A stretch of 64,000 nucleotides of DNA from NCBI RefSeq assembly GCF_003350375.1, contig NZ_QQAR01000001.1, positions 248,001 to 312,000 of the forward strand, read 5' to 3'. Source of the stretch: Flavobacterium sp. AG291 (lineage in GTDB: Bacteria; Bacteroidota; Bacteroidia; Flavobacteriales; Flavobacteriaceae). Below the pieces are notes generated by a model. That model worked only from the letters and a program-made list of their open reading frames with translations. It made no database searches and was not told where the DNA came from. Every line of letters begins with the position of its first letter. Position 1 is the first letter of the stretch. Below, one piece after another: positions 23,216 through 32,384 of the stretch. A program made the position numbers and the translations under genes.

Positions 23216-24514
23216 ATGAAGTTTTATTTATATATAGCATTTATATTTATCACAACGCTTTCGCAGGCGCAGGAACTGCTTACGCCACAACAGGCCATAG
23301 CTATCGCGTTAGAAAATAATTACGATATTAAGCTGGCTCAAAATGACCTGAAAATTGATGAGCAGAATGTTAGCCTTGCGAATGCCGGTTTGCTACCCAA
23401 TGTAGCTGGTACATTTACGCAGAATAATAATATTCAGCACCTGAAACAGATACGTAGTGACGGTACAGTTCAGGAACAGGATAATGCACATAATAATAGT
23501 ATGAATTATGGTGTAAACCTGGGGTGGACAATTTTTGATGGTTTTAAGATGTTTGCCCGTTATGACCAATTACAGGAATTACAGAAGCAGGGAGAAACTG
23601 AATTAAAACTCATGATACTGAACAGGGTTAGCGATGTAATGACAACGTACTTTGACCTGGTGCAGCAACAGCAGAATCTTACCGTGATGGATACTGCTAT
23701 TGTAATTTCTAAACAAAGGGTAACCACAGCAGACAACCGATTTAAGATTGGTAAAGCAGCTAAACTGGAAGTGCTGAATGCACAGGTGGACTTGAATACT
23801 GACCAGACGAACCTGCTTCGCCAGAAGGAATTGTATGAGAATACAAAAACCTACCTGAATGAACTTTTGGCGCGCGATCTTACCACAAAATTTATGGTGA
23901 TCGATTCGGTTAATATCGATGATAAACTAAAGCTTGGGGACCTGATGAATATCGCTTCACAGCAAAATCCGCAGATACAGTTGGCGCTCATCAATAAAAG
24001 GGTTGCCGAACTTAACCTCAAACAGGTTAAGGGTTCGCGTTATCCGCAGGTAGCGGTAAATACCGGTTATGTCTTTAATAACAGTGAATCGAGCCTTGGG
24101 TTTACGCAGCAAAGTAACAGCCGCGGACTTAACTATGGTGTTTCGGCATCCATAAATATATTTAATGGTTTTTTACAGAACCGTAACGAGAAGATAGCTA
24201 AAATACAGATTGATAACAGTAAAGTACTTGTCGATCAGCAAACGCAGACTATTAACTCTCAATTGATCTCGGCTTTTCAGACATATCTAACGAATATAGA
24301 ATTGGTAAAGCTTGAGGCGACCAACGAAGAAATTGCCATGCAAAACCTTGATATCACGCTTGAAAAATACCGTATAGGGACAATAACGCAACTTGAGGTT
24401 CGTGCAGCACAGCTTAACTATGTAAATGCACGTGTACGAAGCAGTACGGCACAGTTTCAGGCAAAAATATCGGAAATTACCCTTAAGCAGCTGGCAGGGA
24501 ATGTTACTTTTTAA
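23216..24514 (+). CDS. TolC-family outer-membrane efflux channel
   Basis: 432 residues from the ATG at 23216 (MKFYLYIAFIFITTLSQAQE), chosen because it gives a clean signal peptide; a start at 23183 would overlap the pump gene. Two repeats of the outer-membrane-factor fold are seen: LTPQQAIAIALENNYDIKLAQND near the N-terminus, and LGDLMNIASQQNPQIQLALINKRVAELNLKQVKG in the second half. It forms the trimeric exit duct for the upstream pump. A small immunity-like gene follows 2 bp later. Confidence 0.92.
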   Translation: MKFYLYIAFIFITTLSQAQELLTPQQAIAIALENNYDIKLAQNDLKIDEQNVSLANAGLLPNVAGTFTQNNNIQHLKQIRSDGTVQEQDNAHNNSMNYGVNLGWTIFDGFKMFARYDQLQELQKQGETELKLMILNRVSDVMTTYFDLVQQQQNLTVMDTAIVISKQRVTTADNRFKIGKAAKLEVLNAQVDLNTDQTNLLRQKELYENTKTYLNELLARDLTTKFMVIDSVNIDDKLKLGDLMNIASQQNPQIQLALINKRVAELNLKQVKGSRYPQVAVNTGYVFNNSESSLGFTQQSNSRGLNYGVSASINIFNGFLQNRNEKIAKIQIDNSKVLVDQQTQTINSQLISAFQTYLTNIELVKLEATNEEIAMQNLDITLEKYRIGTITQLEVRAAQLNYVNARVRSSTAQFQAKISEITLKQLAGNVTF

Positions 24515-24516
24515 GG

Positions 24517-24876
24517 ATGGATGCTGAAGAATTAAAATTGCAAGTTGAAAATGAAATTGATCTTCTTATATCAAAAGTAGCTGATATACCATATGAACTT
24601 ATTCCAAAAGTTAATGAGTCAAATGATTTTGCCTATCCTTTTGTGGATATAAGTTCTGAAGGAGATTTATACTATGTTGTCAGAGAGCAGGGAGTAGAAT
24701 TAGAAAGAAGCATTCAGCCTGATACAGATTGTTTATTAAAAGTAATTTTCAAAAGCATATCTTATGAATTAGCTTTTCGCGAAGAACTTAAAAACAGCAA
24801 TAATTATTCTCATCAGCAAGTCAAAAACTTGCAGGAAGAGTACTTAAAGAAGTTTAATCCTGATTGGGGTTTATAA
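24517..24876 (+). CDS. Imm63-like putative immunity protein
   Basis: 119 residues, cytoplasmic. The C-terminal two thirds, LYYVVREQGVELERS, then LLKVIFKSISYELAFREELKN, then QVKNLQEEYLKKFNPDW, matches from memory the pattern of the Imm63 family of polymorphic-toxin immunity proteins (ERG.E...K.T.D, LL..IF...T..MA..YEL, Q..LL..LNP.W). No toxin gene is adjacent: it sits 2 bp after the efflux tolC-like gene. Upstream is A/T-richer than the pump genes, so it may be an acquired passenger. Family call moderately sure; the partner toxin is not visible. Confidence 0.5.
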   Translation: MDAEELKLQVENEIDLLISKVADIPYELIPKVNESNDFAYPFVDISSEGDLYYVVREQGVELERSIQPDTDCLLKVIFKSISYELAFREELKNSNNYSHQQVKNLQEEYLKKFNPDWGL

Positions 24877-24880
24877 ATAC

Positions 24881-24907
24881 AAAAGGCAGCCATTGGCTGC
24901 CTTTTTT
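24881..24907. terminator. terminator between the efflux operon and the GH30 gene
   Basis: AAAAGGCAGCC (24881-24891) pairs exactly with GGCTGCCTTTT (24895-24905), loop ATT, followed by more T. It can serve both convergent units. Confidence 0.9.
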
Positions 24908-24923
24908 GTGCTCTGTATATTTT

Positions 24924-26369
24924 TTAGAAAACCAGTGTCTGTATAGAGTGTGGCTCACTTGCAACTTCTACGGCCTTGCCTTCTATCCAAAGGTTGTAGT
25001 TTACTTTCTGGTCGCCTTTATTCATTACGATAACGGCAACTTTACCGTCAGTATTGATGAATCCTGTTGCACTGATAGCGCTACGGCTTGGTGAAACAGC
25101 GATACGCTTAGCACCCGGACGTACGAATTTAGAGAAGTGACCTATGTAGTAATATTCATTGGTATACATAATCTCTCCTGTTTTTACATTAGCGTGTATT
25201 GGTGCAAAACAAAGGTTGAAAACGTGGTTAGGTCCCCCTGTTTCATCAAGGAGGATGTTCCAGTCTGTCCATGCAACAATGCCATTATTGAAATCGTTGA
25301 TCATGTTCGTTCCGTAAAGCTCGCCCAGTTTCCAGTCGTATACTTTATTGATGTCAAATTTCTCTTTACAGCCTTCGGTAAAGATAAGGTTGGTTTCAGG
25401 ATATGTTTCGTGAACCAGTTTCAGGTTGTTGAACATCTGTTCGCCACCGCTCCAGTTCTCATACCAGTGGTACCCGATACCCCAAACGTATTTTGCAGCT
25501 TCAGGGTCATTAAGTACTGTGCTTGCTCTTTGGAACAGCATATCTCGGTTGTGATCCCAGGCGATGATCTTTTTATCACCAAGACCTTCTTTTTTCATTG
25601 TTGGCCCAAGGTAGTTCTTAAGGAAATCACGCTCTTCTTCGCCTGTATAAATACATGACTCCCATGTTTGGGTTGCCATTGGCTCATTCTGGATAGAGAT
25701 TCCCCAGATTGGAATACCTTCTTTTTCGTAAGCTTTAATGAACTTAGTGTAGTAGGTTGCCCACGGCTGGTAGAATTCAGGTAACAATTTTCCGCCTTTC
25801 AGCATGTTTTTGTTGTCCTTCATAAAAGCGGGTGGACTCCACGGCGAAGCATACATCGTCAGTTTGCCTCCTGCAGTAGCAATAGCCTGCTTGATCATCG
25901 GGATGCGGAACTTCTTGTCGTGGTCTACGCTGAACGATTTCAGTTCCTTATCACCTTCTTTGATGTAAGTGTAGCTGCCACTTGAAAAGTCACTACTGTG
26001 GATGGTAGTCCTTGCCAGCGTGTAGCCAATACCTTTGTTCGGGTCATAGTAGGCCTCGATGATTTCCTTCTGTTTGTCTTTCGGCAATTTTGCAAAAGTC
26101 TCCGCAGAAGCATCAGTAATCGCTCCACCTATACCCATAACCGTTTGGAAAGTCTTGTTTGGGTCAACAAATACAGAAATTTGCGTTTCAAGCGGCTGCT
26201 TCAGTTCGGCGAACGAAAGCGTGCCCTGTTCGGCGCTCAGTTTCTGGCCTGTTTTTTCGGCAGTGGTGTACACTGTTACCTTTTTGCCATCTGTAGCGAA
26301 AGGATTTTTGTTCTGACCCCAAAGCGCACTGCCTGAAGCCAAAAGGATTAATAATGGAATTTTTTTCAT
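24924..26369 (-). CDS. glycoside hydrolase family 30 (glucosylceramidase-like)
   Basis: 481 residues. Signal peptide ~1-18 (ending LWGQ), so exported. TIM barrel preceded by the side beta domain: TFQTVMGIGGAITDASAETFAK, LARTTIHSSDFSSGSYTY, SPWSPPAFMK. The acid/base Glu229 is in ISIQNEP and the nucleophile Glu332 in LIFTEGC. The C-terminal side domain ends VEVASEPHSIQTLVF. GH30 enzymes split beta-glucosides, beta-1,6-glucans or related beta-glycosides; which one here cannot be told. There is no polysaccharide-utilisation locus around it; the next gene is rpe. No type IX C-terminal sorting domain is seen. Confidence 0.92.
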   Translation of the reverse strand: MKKIPLLILLASGSALWGQNKNPFATDGKKVTVYTTAEKTGQKLSAEQGTLSFAELKQPLETQISVFVDPNKTFQTVMGIGGAITDASAETFAKLPKDKQKEIIEAYYDPNKGIGYTLARTTIHSSDFSSGSYTYIKEGDKELKSFSVDHDKKFRIPMIKQAIATAGGKLTMYASPWSPPAFMKDNKNMLKGGKLLPEFYQPWATYYTKFIKAYEKEGIPIWGISIQNEPMATQTWESCIYTGEEERDFLKNYLGPTMKKEGLGDKKIIAWDHNRDMLFQRASTVLNDPEAAKYVWGIGYHWYENWSGGEQMFNNLKLVHETYPETNLIFTEGCKEKFDINKVYDWKLGELYGTNMINDFNNGIVAWTDWNILLDETGGPNHVFNLCFAPIHANVKTGEIMYTNEYYYIGHFSKFVRPGAKRIAVSPSRSAISATGFINTDGKVAVIVMNKGDQKVNYNLWIEGKAVEVASEPHSIQTLVF

Positions 26370-26432
26370 AGAATGTTGAATAGATGTTTGGCCTTTCGGC
26401 CGGTTTGGATGTTTATTTGGGTTTTTGGAAAT

Positions 26433-27095
26433 TTAAAAAGTGGTCAGCTTCTTAAGTCCCGCTATGGTTGCAACCGGGTCTTCCGCCCTGAACACATAGT
26501 TTCCGGCAACAAGTACATCGGCACCTGCCTCAACCAGTTGTTTTGCATTTTTGTCGCTCACCCCACCATCAATCTCGATAAGTGTAGAAGCACCGTTACG
26601 GGTAATAATTTCTTTTAGCTTTTTTACTTTGTCGTATGTTCTTTCAATGAAAGACTGTCCGCCAAATCCAGGATTAACACTCATAAGGCAAACTACGTCA
26701 ACATCTTTGATAACGTCTTCAAGAAGCGATACATTAGTATGTGGGTTAACTGCAATACCTGCTTTCATGCCTTCAGCTTTGATAGCCTGAAGCGTACGGT
26801 GAAGGTGTGTGCAAGCCTCAATGTGCACGGTAAGGTTAGTAGCGCCAAGCTGAGCAAATGTTTTGATGTACTGATCAGGATTAACGATCATAAGGTGTAC
26901 GTCAATTGTTTTTTTAGCGTGACGTGTTATAGCCTCAAGTACCGGCATACCGAAAGAGATGTTTGGTACGAAAACACCATCCATGATATCAATGTGAAAC
27001 CAGTCAGCCTCACTGTTATTAATCATTTCGATATCGCGTTGCAGGTTGGCAAAATCAGCCGAAAGCACAGAAGGTGCAATTAGAGTATTTTTCAT
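26433..27095 (-). CDS. rpe: ribulose-phosphate 3-epimerase
   Basis: 220 residues. It interconverts ribulose 5-phosphate and xylulose 5-phosphate in the pentose phosphate pathway. The TIM-barrel residues are in place: APSVLSADFANL, WFHIDIMDGVFVPNISFG (metal His and Asp), DVHLMIVNPDQYI, VCLMSVNPGFGGQSFI and LIEIDGGVSDKN. Complete length. It has its own -7 box at 27116-27123. The start matches the family N-terminus. Confidence 0.96.
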   Translation of the reverse strand: MKNTLIAPSVLSADFANLQRDIEMINNSEADWFHIDIMDGVFVPNISFGMPVLEAITRHAKKTIDVHLMIVNPDQYIKTFAQLGATNLTVHIEACTHLHRTLQAIKAEGMKAGIAVNPHTNVSLLEDVIKDVDVVCLMSVNPGFGGQSFIERTYDKVKKLKEIITRNGASTLIEIDGGVSDKNAKQLVEAGADVLVAGNYVFRAEDPVATIAGLKKLTTF

Positions 27096-27115
27096 CGTGA
27101 ATTTGTATGTTTAGG

Positions 27116-27123
27116 CAAAGATA
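27116..27123 (-). promoter_or_regulatory. -7 promoter element of rpe
   Basis: Reverse strand TATCTTTG, an exact TANNTTTG match 20 bp before the ATG at 27095. Confidence 0.55.
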
Positions 27124-27202
27124 ACCTTAACTGCCTAAGCTACAAAATGCCAATGTCATAAAATTACCATTCTAAAAATCGTAATAATGTATTTTTAAGT
27201 TC

Positions 27203-27817
27203 TTATTGGGTAATATTTCCTGTTGATTCCGATTGTTCACTTTCCCCTTCAATGAACCAGTTGCGTTGAAAATCCAGATTAAGGAAAATGATTCTGATTT
27301 TCATGCCAGAGTATTTTTCTTTCAGGCTTTTATACCATTTAAATCCGGTATCGTTGATGGTTGGGGCCTCTTTTTTTGCATATAATCCCCATGTAAGGAT
27401 AACAGTCGCATCATAATTTTGGCTGCCCAAATCTGATTTTTCAAGGAATGTAAAATCTTTTATCCAGTTATCAATATGTTCTGTGGTAATGGCAGGGGCA
27501 GTGTTTATTTTTTCAGCATTATTAATAACCTGGCCACATCTTGTGCCTTTAAAATTATCCTCAACCTGATAACCATCTTTGTTGAAAAAATAGGCGTGAG
27601 GAATTGGTAAATTGTTTTTTACTGCAAAAGCTCTGAAAACCGTAGTGTCTTTTAGTGTAGCAAGATCGGCTATCTGATAATCGACTTTACTGCTGTCAAG
27701 ATAATGCAGTAAGGAAGTTTTAGTTTGTGGCTGAAAATCAAAATTTATCTTTTTGTGAAATGTAATGCTGCATGATGTAAGAAGTAAGATAAGAAAGAGA
27801 AACAGTAATTTTTTCAT
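27203..27817 (-). CDS. lipoprotein of unknown function
   Basis: 204 residues from the ATG at 27817 (MKKLLFLFLILLLTSCSITF), which gives a perfect lipoprotein signal with the lipidated Cys at 16. An in-frame ATG at 27838 would spoil it. The body (LGSQNYDATVILTWGLY, MKIRIIFLNLDFQRNWF) suggests a mixed alpha/beta fold, faintly thioredoxin-like in its order, but no CxxC is present and I do not claim the family. It ends 107 bp before the rpe start, on the same strand. Confidence 0.65.
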   Translation of the reverse strand: MKKLLFLFLILLLTSCSITFHKKINFDFQPQTKTSLLHYLDSSKVDYQIADLATLKDTTVFRAFAVKNNLPIPHAYFFNKDGYQVEDNFKGTRCGQVINNAEKINTAPAITTEHIDNWIKDFTFLEKSDLGSQNYDATVILTWGLYAKKEAPTINDTGFKWYKSLKEKYSGMKIRIIFLNLDFQRNWFIEGESEQSESTGNITQ

Positions 27818-28138
27818 AGTAGGGATGGTGATATTCAACGAAAGATGAAACGAAAATATTAAAATAAGTTTTGTCGTACAATTTATTGTTTACTGTTTAC
27901 GTTATGATGTAAGATTTTCCGTATTTAATTAATTTGAGTTATGCTAAAACGGAAGGTTTAGACAAAAAAAAAACTCCGGTAATCAGCCGGAGTTCAATCA
28001 TCAATCAAAAAACGAACAGTTATTGAACTGTTTGTAGTTTTAAATATTTTTAGTTTTTACATACAAAATCAGACTGCCAAAATACAAATTTTATTTAAAA
28101 TATGAAATCCGGGCAGTCTTTTTTGTAGTAATATGTAA
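27818..28138. other. intergenic region downstream of rpoD with several hairpins
   Basis: No gene is seen. It holds AACAGT/ACTGTT (28015-28020 with 28027-28032), AGACTGCC/GGCAGTCT (28071-28078 with 28112-28119, followed by T on the forward strand), and the reverse-strand terminator at 27964-27994. The terminator is 145 bp beyond the rpoD stop, leaving room for a long 3' UTR or a small RNA. Confidence 0.4.
27964..27994 (-). terminator. terminator downstream of rpoD
   Basis: On the reverse strand AACTCCGG (27994-27987) pairs with CCGGAGTT (27979-27972), followed by a run of ten T (27973-27964). It is the strongest terminator on this strand after the sigma factor gene. Confidence 0.85.
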
Positions 28139-29002
28139 TTAGCCTAAATAGGTTTTAAGTATCTTGCTTCTCGAAGTATGTTTTAACCTTCTGATTGCCT
28201 TTTCCTTAATCTGGCGAACACGCTCACGTGTAAGGTCAAAAGTTTCTCCAATTTCTTCAAGTGTCATTGGGTGCTGGTCACCTAAACCGAAATAAAGCCT
28301 AACAACATCAGCCTCACGAGGCGTTAATGTTTCAAGGGCACGCTCAATTTCAGTACGAAGCGATTCGTGGATAAGTTCACGATCCGGGTTTGGAGACTCA
28401 CCTGAACGTAGTACGTCATAAAGGTTAGAATCTTCACCCTCTACAAGCGGAGCATCCATTGACAGGTGACGGCCAGAGTTTTTCATACTCTCTTTAACGT
28501 CATTTACTGTCATGTCAAGCTCTTTTGCAATCTCTTCAGCTGAAGGAGCACGCTCGTTGCTTTGTTCAAGCAAAGCATACATTTTATTGATTTTGTTGAT
28601 AGAACCAATTTTGTTAAGTGGCAAACGTACTATACGTGATTGCTCTGCAAGAGCCTGAAGTATAGACTGACGAATCCACCATACAGCATAAGATATAAAT
28701 TTAAAACCACGTGTTTCGTCAAAACGTTGTGCGGCTTTAATAAGTCCTAAATTCCCTTCATTAATAAGATCGGGAAGTGTCAGGCCCTGATTTTGATATT
28801 GTTTAGCTACTGATACAACGAAACGTAAGTTAGCTTTTGTCAGTTTTTCAAGTGCTCTCTGGTCTCCGGCTTTTATACGTTGTGCTAACTCTACCTCCTC
28901 ATCTGCAGTGATCAAATCCACTTTTCCAATTTCCTGAAGGTACTTGTCTAATGAAGCAGTCTCCCTGTTGGTTACCTGCTTGGTAATTTTTAATTGTCTC
29001 AT
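28139..29002 (-). CDS. rpoD: primary RNA polymerase sigma factor (Bacteroidota sigma-A type)
   Basis: 287 residues from the ATG at 29002 ([21 protein letters not shown]). It directs RNA polymerase to housekeeping promoters. It has region 1.2 ([24 protein letters not shown]), region 2 with the [17 protein letters not shown] and [21 protein letters not shown] promoter-melting segment, region 3, and region 4 ending [25 protein letters not shown]. The long acidic region 1.1 of proteobacterial RpoD is absent, as expected for Bacteroidota, whose sigma recognises TTG/TANNTTTG. Many such -7 boxes are seen in this window. Confidence 0.96.
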   Translation of the reverse strand: MRQLKITKQVTNRETASLDKYLQEIGKVDLITADEEVELAQRIKAGDQRALEKLTKANLRFVVSVAKQYQNQGLTLPDLINEGNLGLIKAAQRFDETRGFKFISYAVWWIRQSILQALAEQSRIVRLPLNKIGSINKINKMYALLEQSNERAPSAEEIAKELDMTVNDVKESMKNSGRHLSMDAPLVEGEDSNLYDVLRSGESPNPDRELIHESLRTEIERALETLTPREADVVRLYFGLGDQHPMTLEEIGETFDLTRERVRQIKEKAIRRLKHTSRSKILKTYLG

Positions 29003-29149
29003 GTAACGTTTCCTGAGTTTTATGTATGTATATATTATACGTAGCAAGCAGGTAAAAAGTTACACGATAGTGTAGTTATTTTTTGATTTTAACTTTTCAT
29101 AAGTGAAAATAAAATTTTGTATAGGTGTATTTGTTTGTGATATAATGCT

Positions 29150-30820
29150 TTAGAGGTCGAAATTGTATTGAAGGCCTATTCTGAAAGTAAAAGAATATGG
29201 CTTACTGTTGCTATACGAATTGAAATAATAATTAAATACCGGTTCGGCATTCACCTGGAAAGAAGGGTTTATTTTATAGTGTAATCCAAGACCAAGAACT
29301 CCGGTAAAGCTTGTTTTTTTTGCCGCATTCCATTCTCCTAAAAATACTCTTCCATTTTCGTTGTAAGCAAAAACTTCATTTTTATTCAGTAGAAGCATAC
29401 TGCCTCCGCTAAATAGATTTACACCAAAACGACGATCGAACAAGTTATAGCTTACTTCAATCGGAATCTCAAAGTAACTTAGTTTGCGGTCAATGTTTAT
29501 TATAGCGGCATAGTTGTTAACAGAAACAGTAGCAAGTTTATCAATTACGGAACCATTGGTTACTCCGTCAGAGTAGTCTATCCAGGTAAAATTATCAGGG
29601 GGCATTATTCCGATTTCTGTTCCGGTAGACTCCATGGTATAATTTAGCTTAATGCCATTTGCCGATTGCTTCAGTTTATACACCGAAACACCGGTGCGAA
29701 TGCTTAGTTTATGATTAAAATGATAGCCAAAAAGTACTCCAAAACGAGTTGTGGATTTAGTGTTGAGATCAGAAGTTGTGGAATCGGTTACAACTGTGCT
29801 GTTCGGAAAGCTAAAATACGACGGGCCTCCATAAGCATATACCGAGAATTTCTTGTAAGGTACTGGTGGTATGCTGTCTTTTTTGTTTTCGTCATCTTTT
29901 TTCGCTTCTTCTGTGGGAACAGTTACTTTGAGGCTGTCTGCTGCAACTTTTGTAGTATCGGTTATGCTTTCAATATTTCCATTTCCAATGTTCTTTGTTT
30001 CTATAGCCGATGAACTCTTTTCATTATTTGTAGCAGCATTATCGTTATTAGTAGTGGCAGCTAATGATGAATCATTTATAGTATCCGTTTCTTCTGTTGT
30101 TCGCTTGTTTTTTGCAGCAGTATTTTCATTTAAAGCATCAGGGCGATTAGCATTTTTAGACTTGTTTCCTAAAGTGGCTATATGATCTGTCGCGGCTGTA
30201 TCGGTTTTTGATGTTTTTTTAGATTTTACAGGTTTGTCTTTTTCTGTATAAGCTGTTTCAGACTGTGAATCTTTATTACTGATGTTGTTATTTGTTCTTG
30301 CCTGTTTTTGTTTGGTTTTGACTGATGAAGATTCTATTGTGACTTTTGCCTCGGAATTTTTCTGAGAAGCTTTAGAATCGCTTACAGTGTTTTTTACGTT
30401 TTTAGAAGGCATAGTTGTATTTCCCTCGGTTTTTGTTGTCGAAATCGAAACTTTATTATTTTCTGCAGCAACTCTATTTTCGCTTGTGTTGCTCCCAGAT
30501 GAGGTAGGAGTGCTCATTGTATTACTTTCAGCGTTTTTAGATTCCTCAGAAGTAATAATAGTATTTATAGTTCCTTTACGCTGAGAGTTATCTTTTTTAT
30601 TGGTATTCTCTGTATTAGAAAGCACATAAGCTGTTGCCGTAATGCCAATAATGGTACAAATGATAATGTACAACCAGAAGAATGGGAAAAATTTTCTTTT
30701 CTTTTTCTGTTGTTTGTCAAGGTCGGCACTTATAGCACCCCACATAGCATCGTTGGGCTGCCTGTCCAGGCTGTCCAGTTTTTCACGAATGGCTTTTCCT
30801 ATGTCTTTTTTAGCTTCCAT
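29150..30820 (-). CDS. ECF-linked regulator with one inner-membrane helix and a C-terminal outer-membrane barrel
   Basis: 556 residues from the ATG at 30820. Residues ~1-44 are cytoplasmic with the anti-sigma-like motif NDAMWGAISADLDKQQKKK. One transmembrane helix lies at ~46-67 (FFWLYIIICTIIGITATAYVL). A ~250-residue low-complexity S/T/N/K linker follows. From ~320 on there is a porin-like 8-strand barrel (KFSVYAYGGPSYFSF ... FRIGLQYNFDL). The gene overlaps the stop of the upstream ECF sigma gene by 11 bp. The layout suggests that the cytoplasmic part binds the sigma factor while the C-terminus sits in the outer membrane. Family members are usually annotated only as outer membrane beta-barrel proteins. 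Confidence 0.75.
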   Translation of the reverse strand: MEAKKDIGKAIREKLDSLDRQPNDAMWGAISADLDKQQKKKRKFFPFFWLYIIICTIIGITATAYVLSNTENTNKKDNSQRKGTINTIITSEESKNAESNTMSTPTSSGSNTSENRVAAENNKVSISTTKTEGNTTMPSKNVKNTVSDSKASQKNSEAKVTIESSSVKTKQKQARTNNNISNKDSQSETAYTEKDKPVKSKKTSKTDTAATDHIATLGNKSKNANRPDALNENTAAKNKRTTEETDTINDSSLAATTNNDNAATNNEKSSSAIETKNIGNGNIESITDTTKVAADSLKVTVPTEEAKKDDENKKDSIPPVPYKKFSVYAYGGPSYFSFPNSTVVTDSTTSDLNTKSTTRFGVLFGYHFNHKLSIRTGVSVYKLKQSANGIKLNYTMESTGTEIGIMPPDNFTWIDYSDGVTNGSVIDKLATVSVNNYAAIINIDRKLSYFEIPIEVSYNLFDRRFGVNLFSGGSMLLLNKNEVFAYNENGRVFLGEWNAAKKTSFTGVLGLGLHYKINPSFQVNAEPVFNYYFNSYSNSKPYSFTFRIGLQYNFDL

Positions 30821-31358
30821 GGCTTTGGGTATGCTCAGCATTTTTAAGTGCTGTAATTTTTTCTTTTAATATGGCTTTTGCCCTGTGCAGGTTCGATTTC
30901 GAGGTGCTTTCGGATATCGACAGCATTGTTGCAATCTCTTTGTGCGGATAATCATCCAGTTGATAAAGGCAGAATACAAGCCGGTACTGATCGGGCAGTT
31001 GTTGTACCATATCGAGTATTATATCTGCCGGAATATTCATTTCTTCTTCACCCACATCGGTATCGCTTGTAAAGTTATCCTTTATAGGTGTCAGTTGTTT
31101 GGTTTTTTTAAAGCTGCTTATGGCTTTATTTATAGTGATACGCTTCATCCAGCCTTCGAAGGAGCCTGTTCCTTTAAATTTATCGATGGTAGTAAATATT
31201 TCGATGAATGCATTGTGCAGGTTGTCTTCGGCTTCAGCTTCGTTACGGCAATACTTAAGGCACAGAGAGAAAAGTACCCCCTTATAAAGGTGGTACAGTT
31301 CTTCCTGCGAACCGCGATTATAATTGCGGCATCCTTTTATGATTTGCTCTAAGTCCAA
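30810..31358 (-). CDS. ECF RNA polymerase sigma factor
   Basis: 182 residues. Sigma-70 region 2 is LYHLYKGVLFSLCLKYCRNEAEAEDNLHNAFIEIF followed by FKGTGSFEGWMKRITINKAIS. Region 4 is IILDMVQQLPDQYRLVFCLYQLDDYPHKEIATMLSISESTSKSNLHRAKAIL split at QLPDQY. No region 3, as normal for ECF. The downstream gene, overlapping by 11 bp, encodes its likely membrane-bound regulator. A lipoprotein gene ends 38 bp upstream on the same strand. Confidence 0.92.
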   Translation of the reverse strand: MDLEQIIKGCRNYNRGSQEELYHLYKGVLFSLCLKYCRNEAEAEDNLHNAFIEIFTTIDKFKGTGSFEGWMKRITINKAISSFKKTKQLTPIKDNFTSDTDVGEEEMNIPADIILDMVQQLPDQYRLVFCLYQLDDYPHKEIATMLSISESTSKSNLHRAKAILKEKITALKNAEHTQSHGS

Positions 31359-31396
31359 GAATGAAGTTTAAAGTGTTAAAGCTAAGTATTTAGGGT

Positions 31397-32257
31397 TTAA
31401 TTCTGGAAAAAATAATCAATATAGCAGAATGGTTGCCCCTGGATGGATACAGTTTGGTTCTGCGGATATCCTTCCATTCCTGAAACCGGATTGAATACTA
31501 TGTCAGAATGGTAGTAAGGATTACCTGCAACTGTAAAATCCTGTAAAAAATAGTTGCCTAATAATGCTGAAGATTCCAGTTTAAGGGCTTTAAGCACTTC
31601 GTTGTTTATCTGTACTGTAGACTTTTGAAGCATAGCCGGCATGTTGTTAGGATAATACGTGAAAGTGCCTATCTGTTCCATAGGGCCTGTAATTCCCTGA
31701 GCCATTAGCGCAACAGGCTTGGTATTACCGTTAAATTGCAGGGCGGTAGCATTGCTGATAATGTCGCCCGTTAATTCACTATGCGACTCTATATTACCAT
31801 CATTGTTTATCATAAAAACACCTATGTTGATAAATGCGCCGGCCGGGTCGTAATAATCTACTGAAACGGTATTGTCTTCATACGTGTATTCATAATGATC
31901 GCCATAATTAAAAAAGGCAATCAGCCTGCCTTGTGTGTCATATTCTTCAGCGGCAGAAGCAATGATTGTTCCTTCAGTGTCTTTTTTGTCTACGGTATAA
32001 TTGCTTGCAGTGTAAGTGTGTACATTACGCCAGATGAAATTGCCGCTGGCATCATAGGTGCTATCCGCAACAATATGCATATTGCTGTCATAGTATTTTA
32101 CATTACGTGTCTCAAAATTTTCCAATGCAGGAAAATAAGTAATAGTTTTTTGAAGTGTCACTGGAGACTCATTCGGGCTCATGTTTTCGGTATCGCTATC
32201 CGAGCATGAAGCTAAAACTGATAGGGCTGTAAAAGCCACAAGGAAATGTTTTTTCAT
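31397..32257 (-). CDS. lipoprotein with YD-repeat-like beta segments, unknown function
   Basis: 286 residues. Lipoprotein signal MKKHFLVAFTALSVLASCSD (Cys18). Repeated short strands such as KYYDSNMHIVADSTYDASGNF, EEYDTQGRLIAFFNYGDHYEY and TVSVDYYDPAGAFI resemble the Y-D-x-x-G-R units of RHS/YD-repeat proteins and related Bacteroidota surface lipoproteins. Probably at the outer membrane. It ends 38 bp before the ECF sigma gene, so it may share its transcript. Confidence 0.65.
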   Translation of the reverse strand: MKKHFLVAFTALSVLASCSDSDTENMSPNESPVTLQKTITYFPALENFETRNVKYYDSNMHIVADSTYDASGNFIWRNVHTYTASNYTVDKKDTEGTIIASAAEEYDTQGRLIAFFNYGDHYEYTYEDNTVSVDYYDPAGAFINIGVFMINNDGNIESHSELTGDIISNATALQFNGNTKPVALMAQGITGPMEQIGTFTYYPNNMPAMLQKSTVQINNEVLKALKLESSALLGNYFLQDFTVAGNPYYHSDIVFNPVSGMEGYPQNQTVSIQGQPFCYIDYFFQN

Positions 32258-32343
32258 AATAATTACTTTTTTGATTTACCCTTTAGTAATTGAAAATGAA
32301 AAAGGTTGCGTAGGGGATTAAAAATATTTTTAGATAAAATAAA

Positions 32344-32365
32344 AAAGCCCCTGTATAGGAGCTTT
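32344..32365 (-). terminator. terminator of the HerA-like ATPase gene
   Basis: AAAGC and CCT (32344-32352) pair with AGG and GCTTT (32357-32365) with one internal mismatch; on the reverse strand a T-run follows. Confidence 0.7.
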
Positions 32366-32384
32366 ATATTTATGTTTAATGTTT

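Noticed and set aside
27203..27817. Thioredoxin-like lipoprotein
   Set aside because: The secondary-structure order looked similar, but no CxxC or cis-Pro motif is present.
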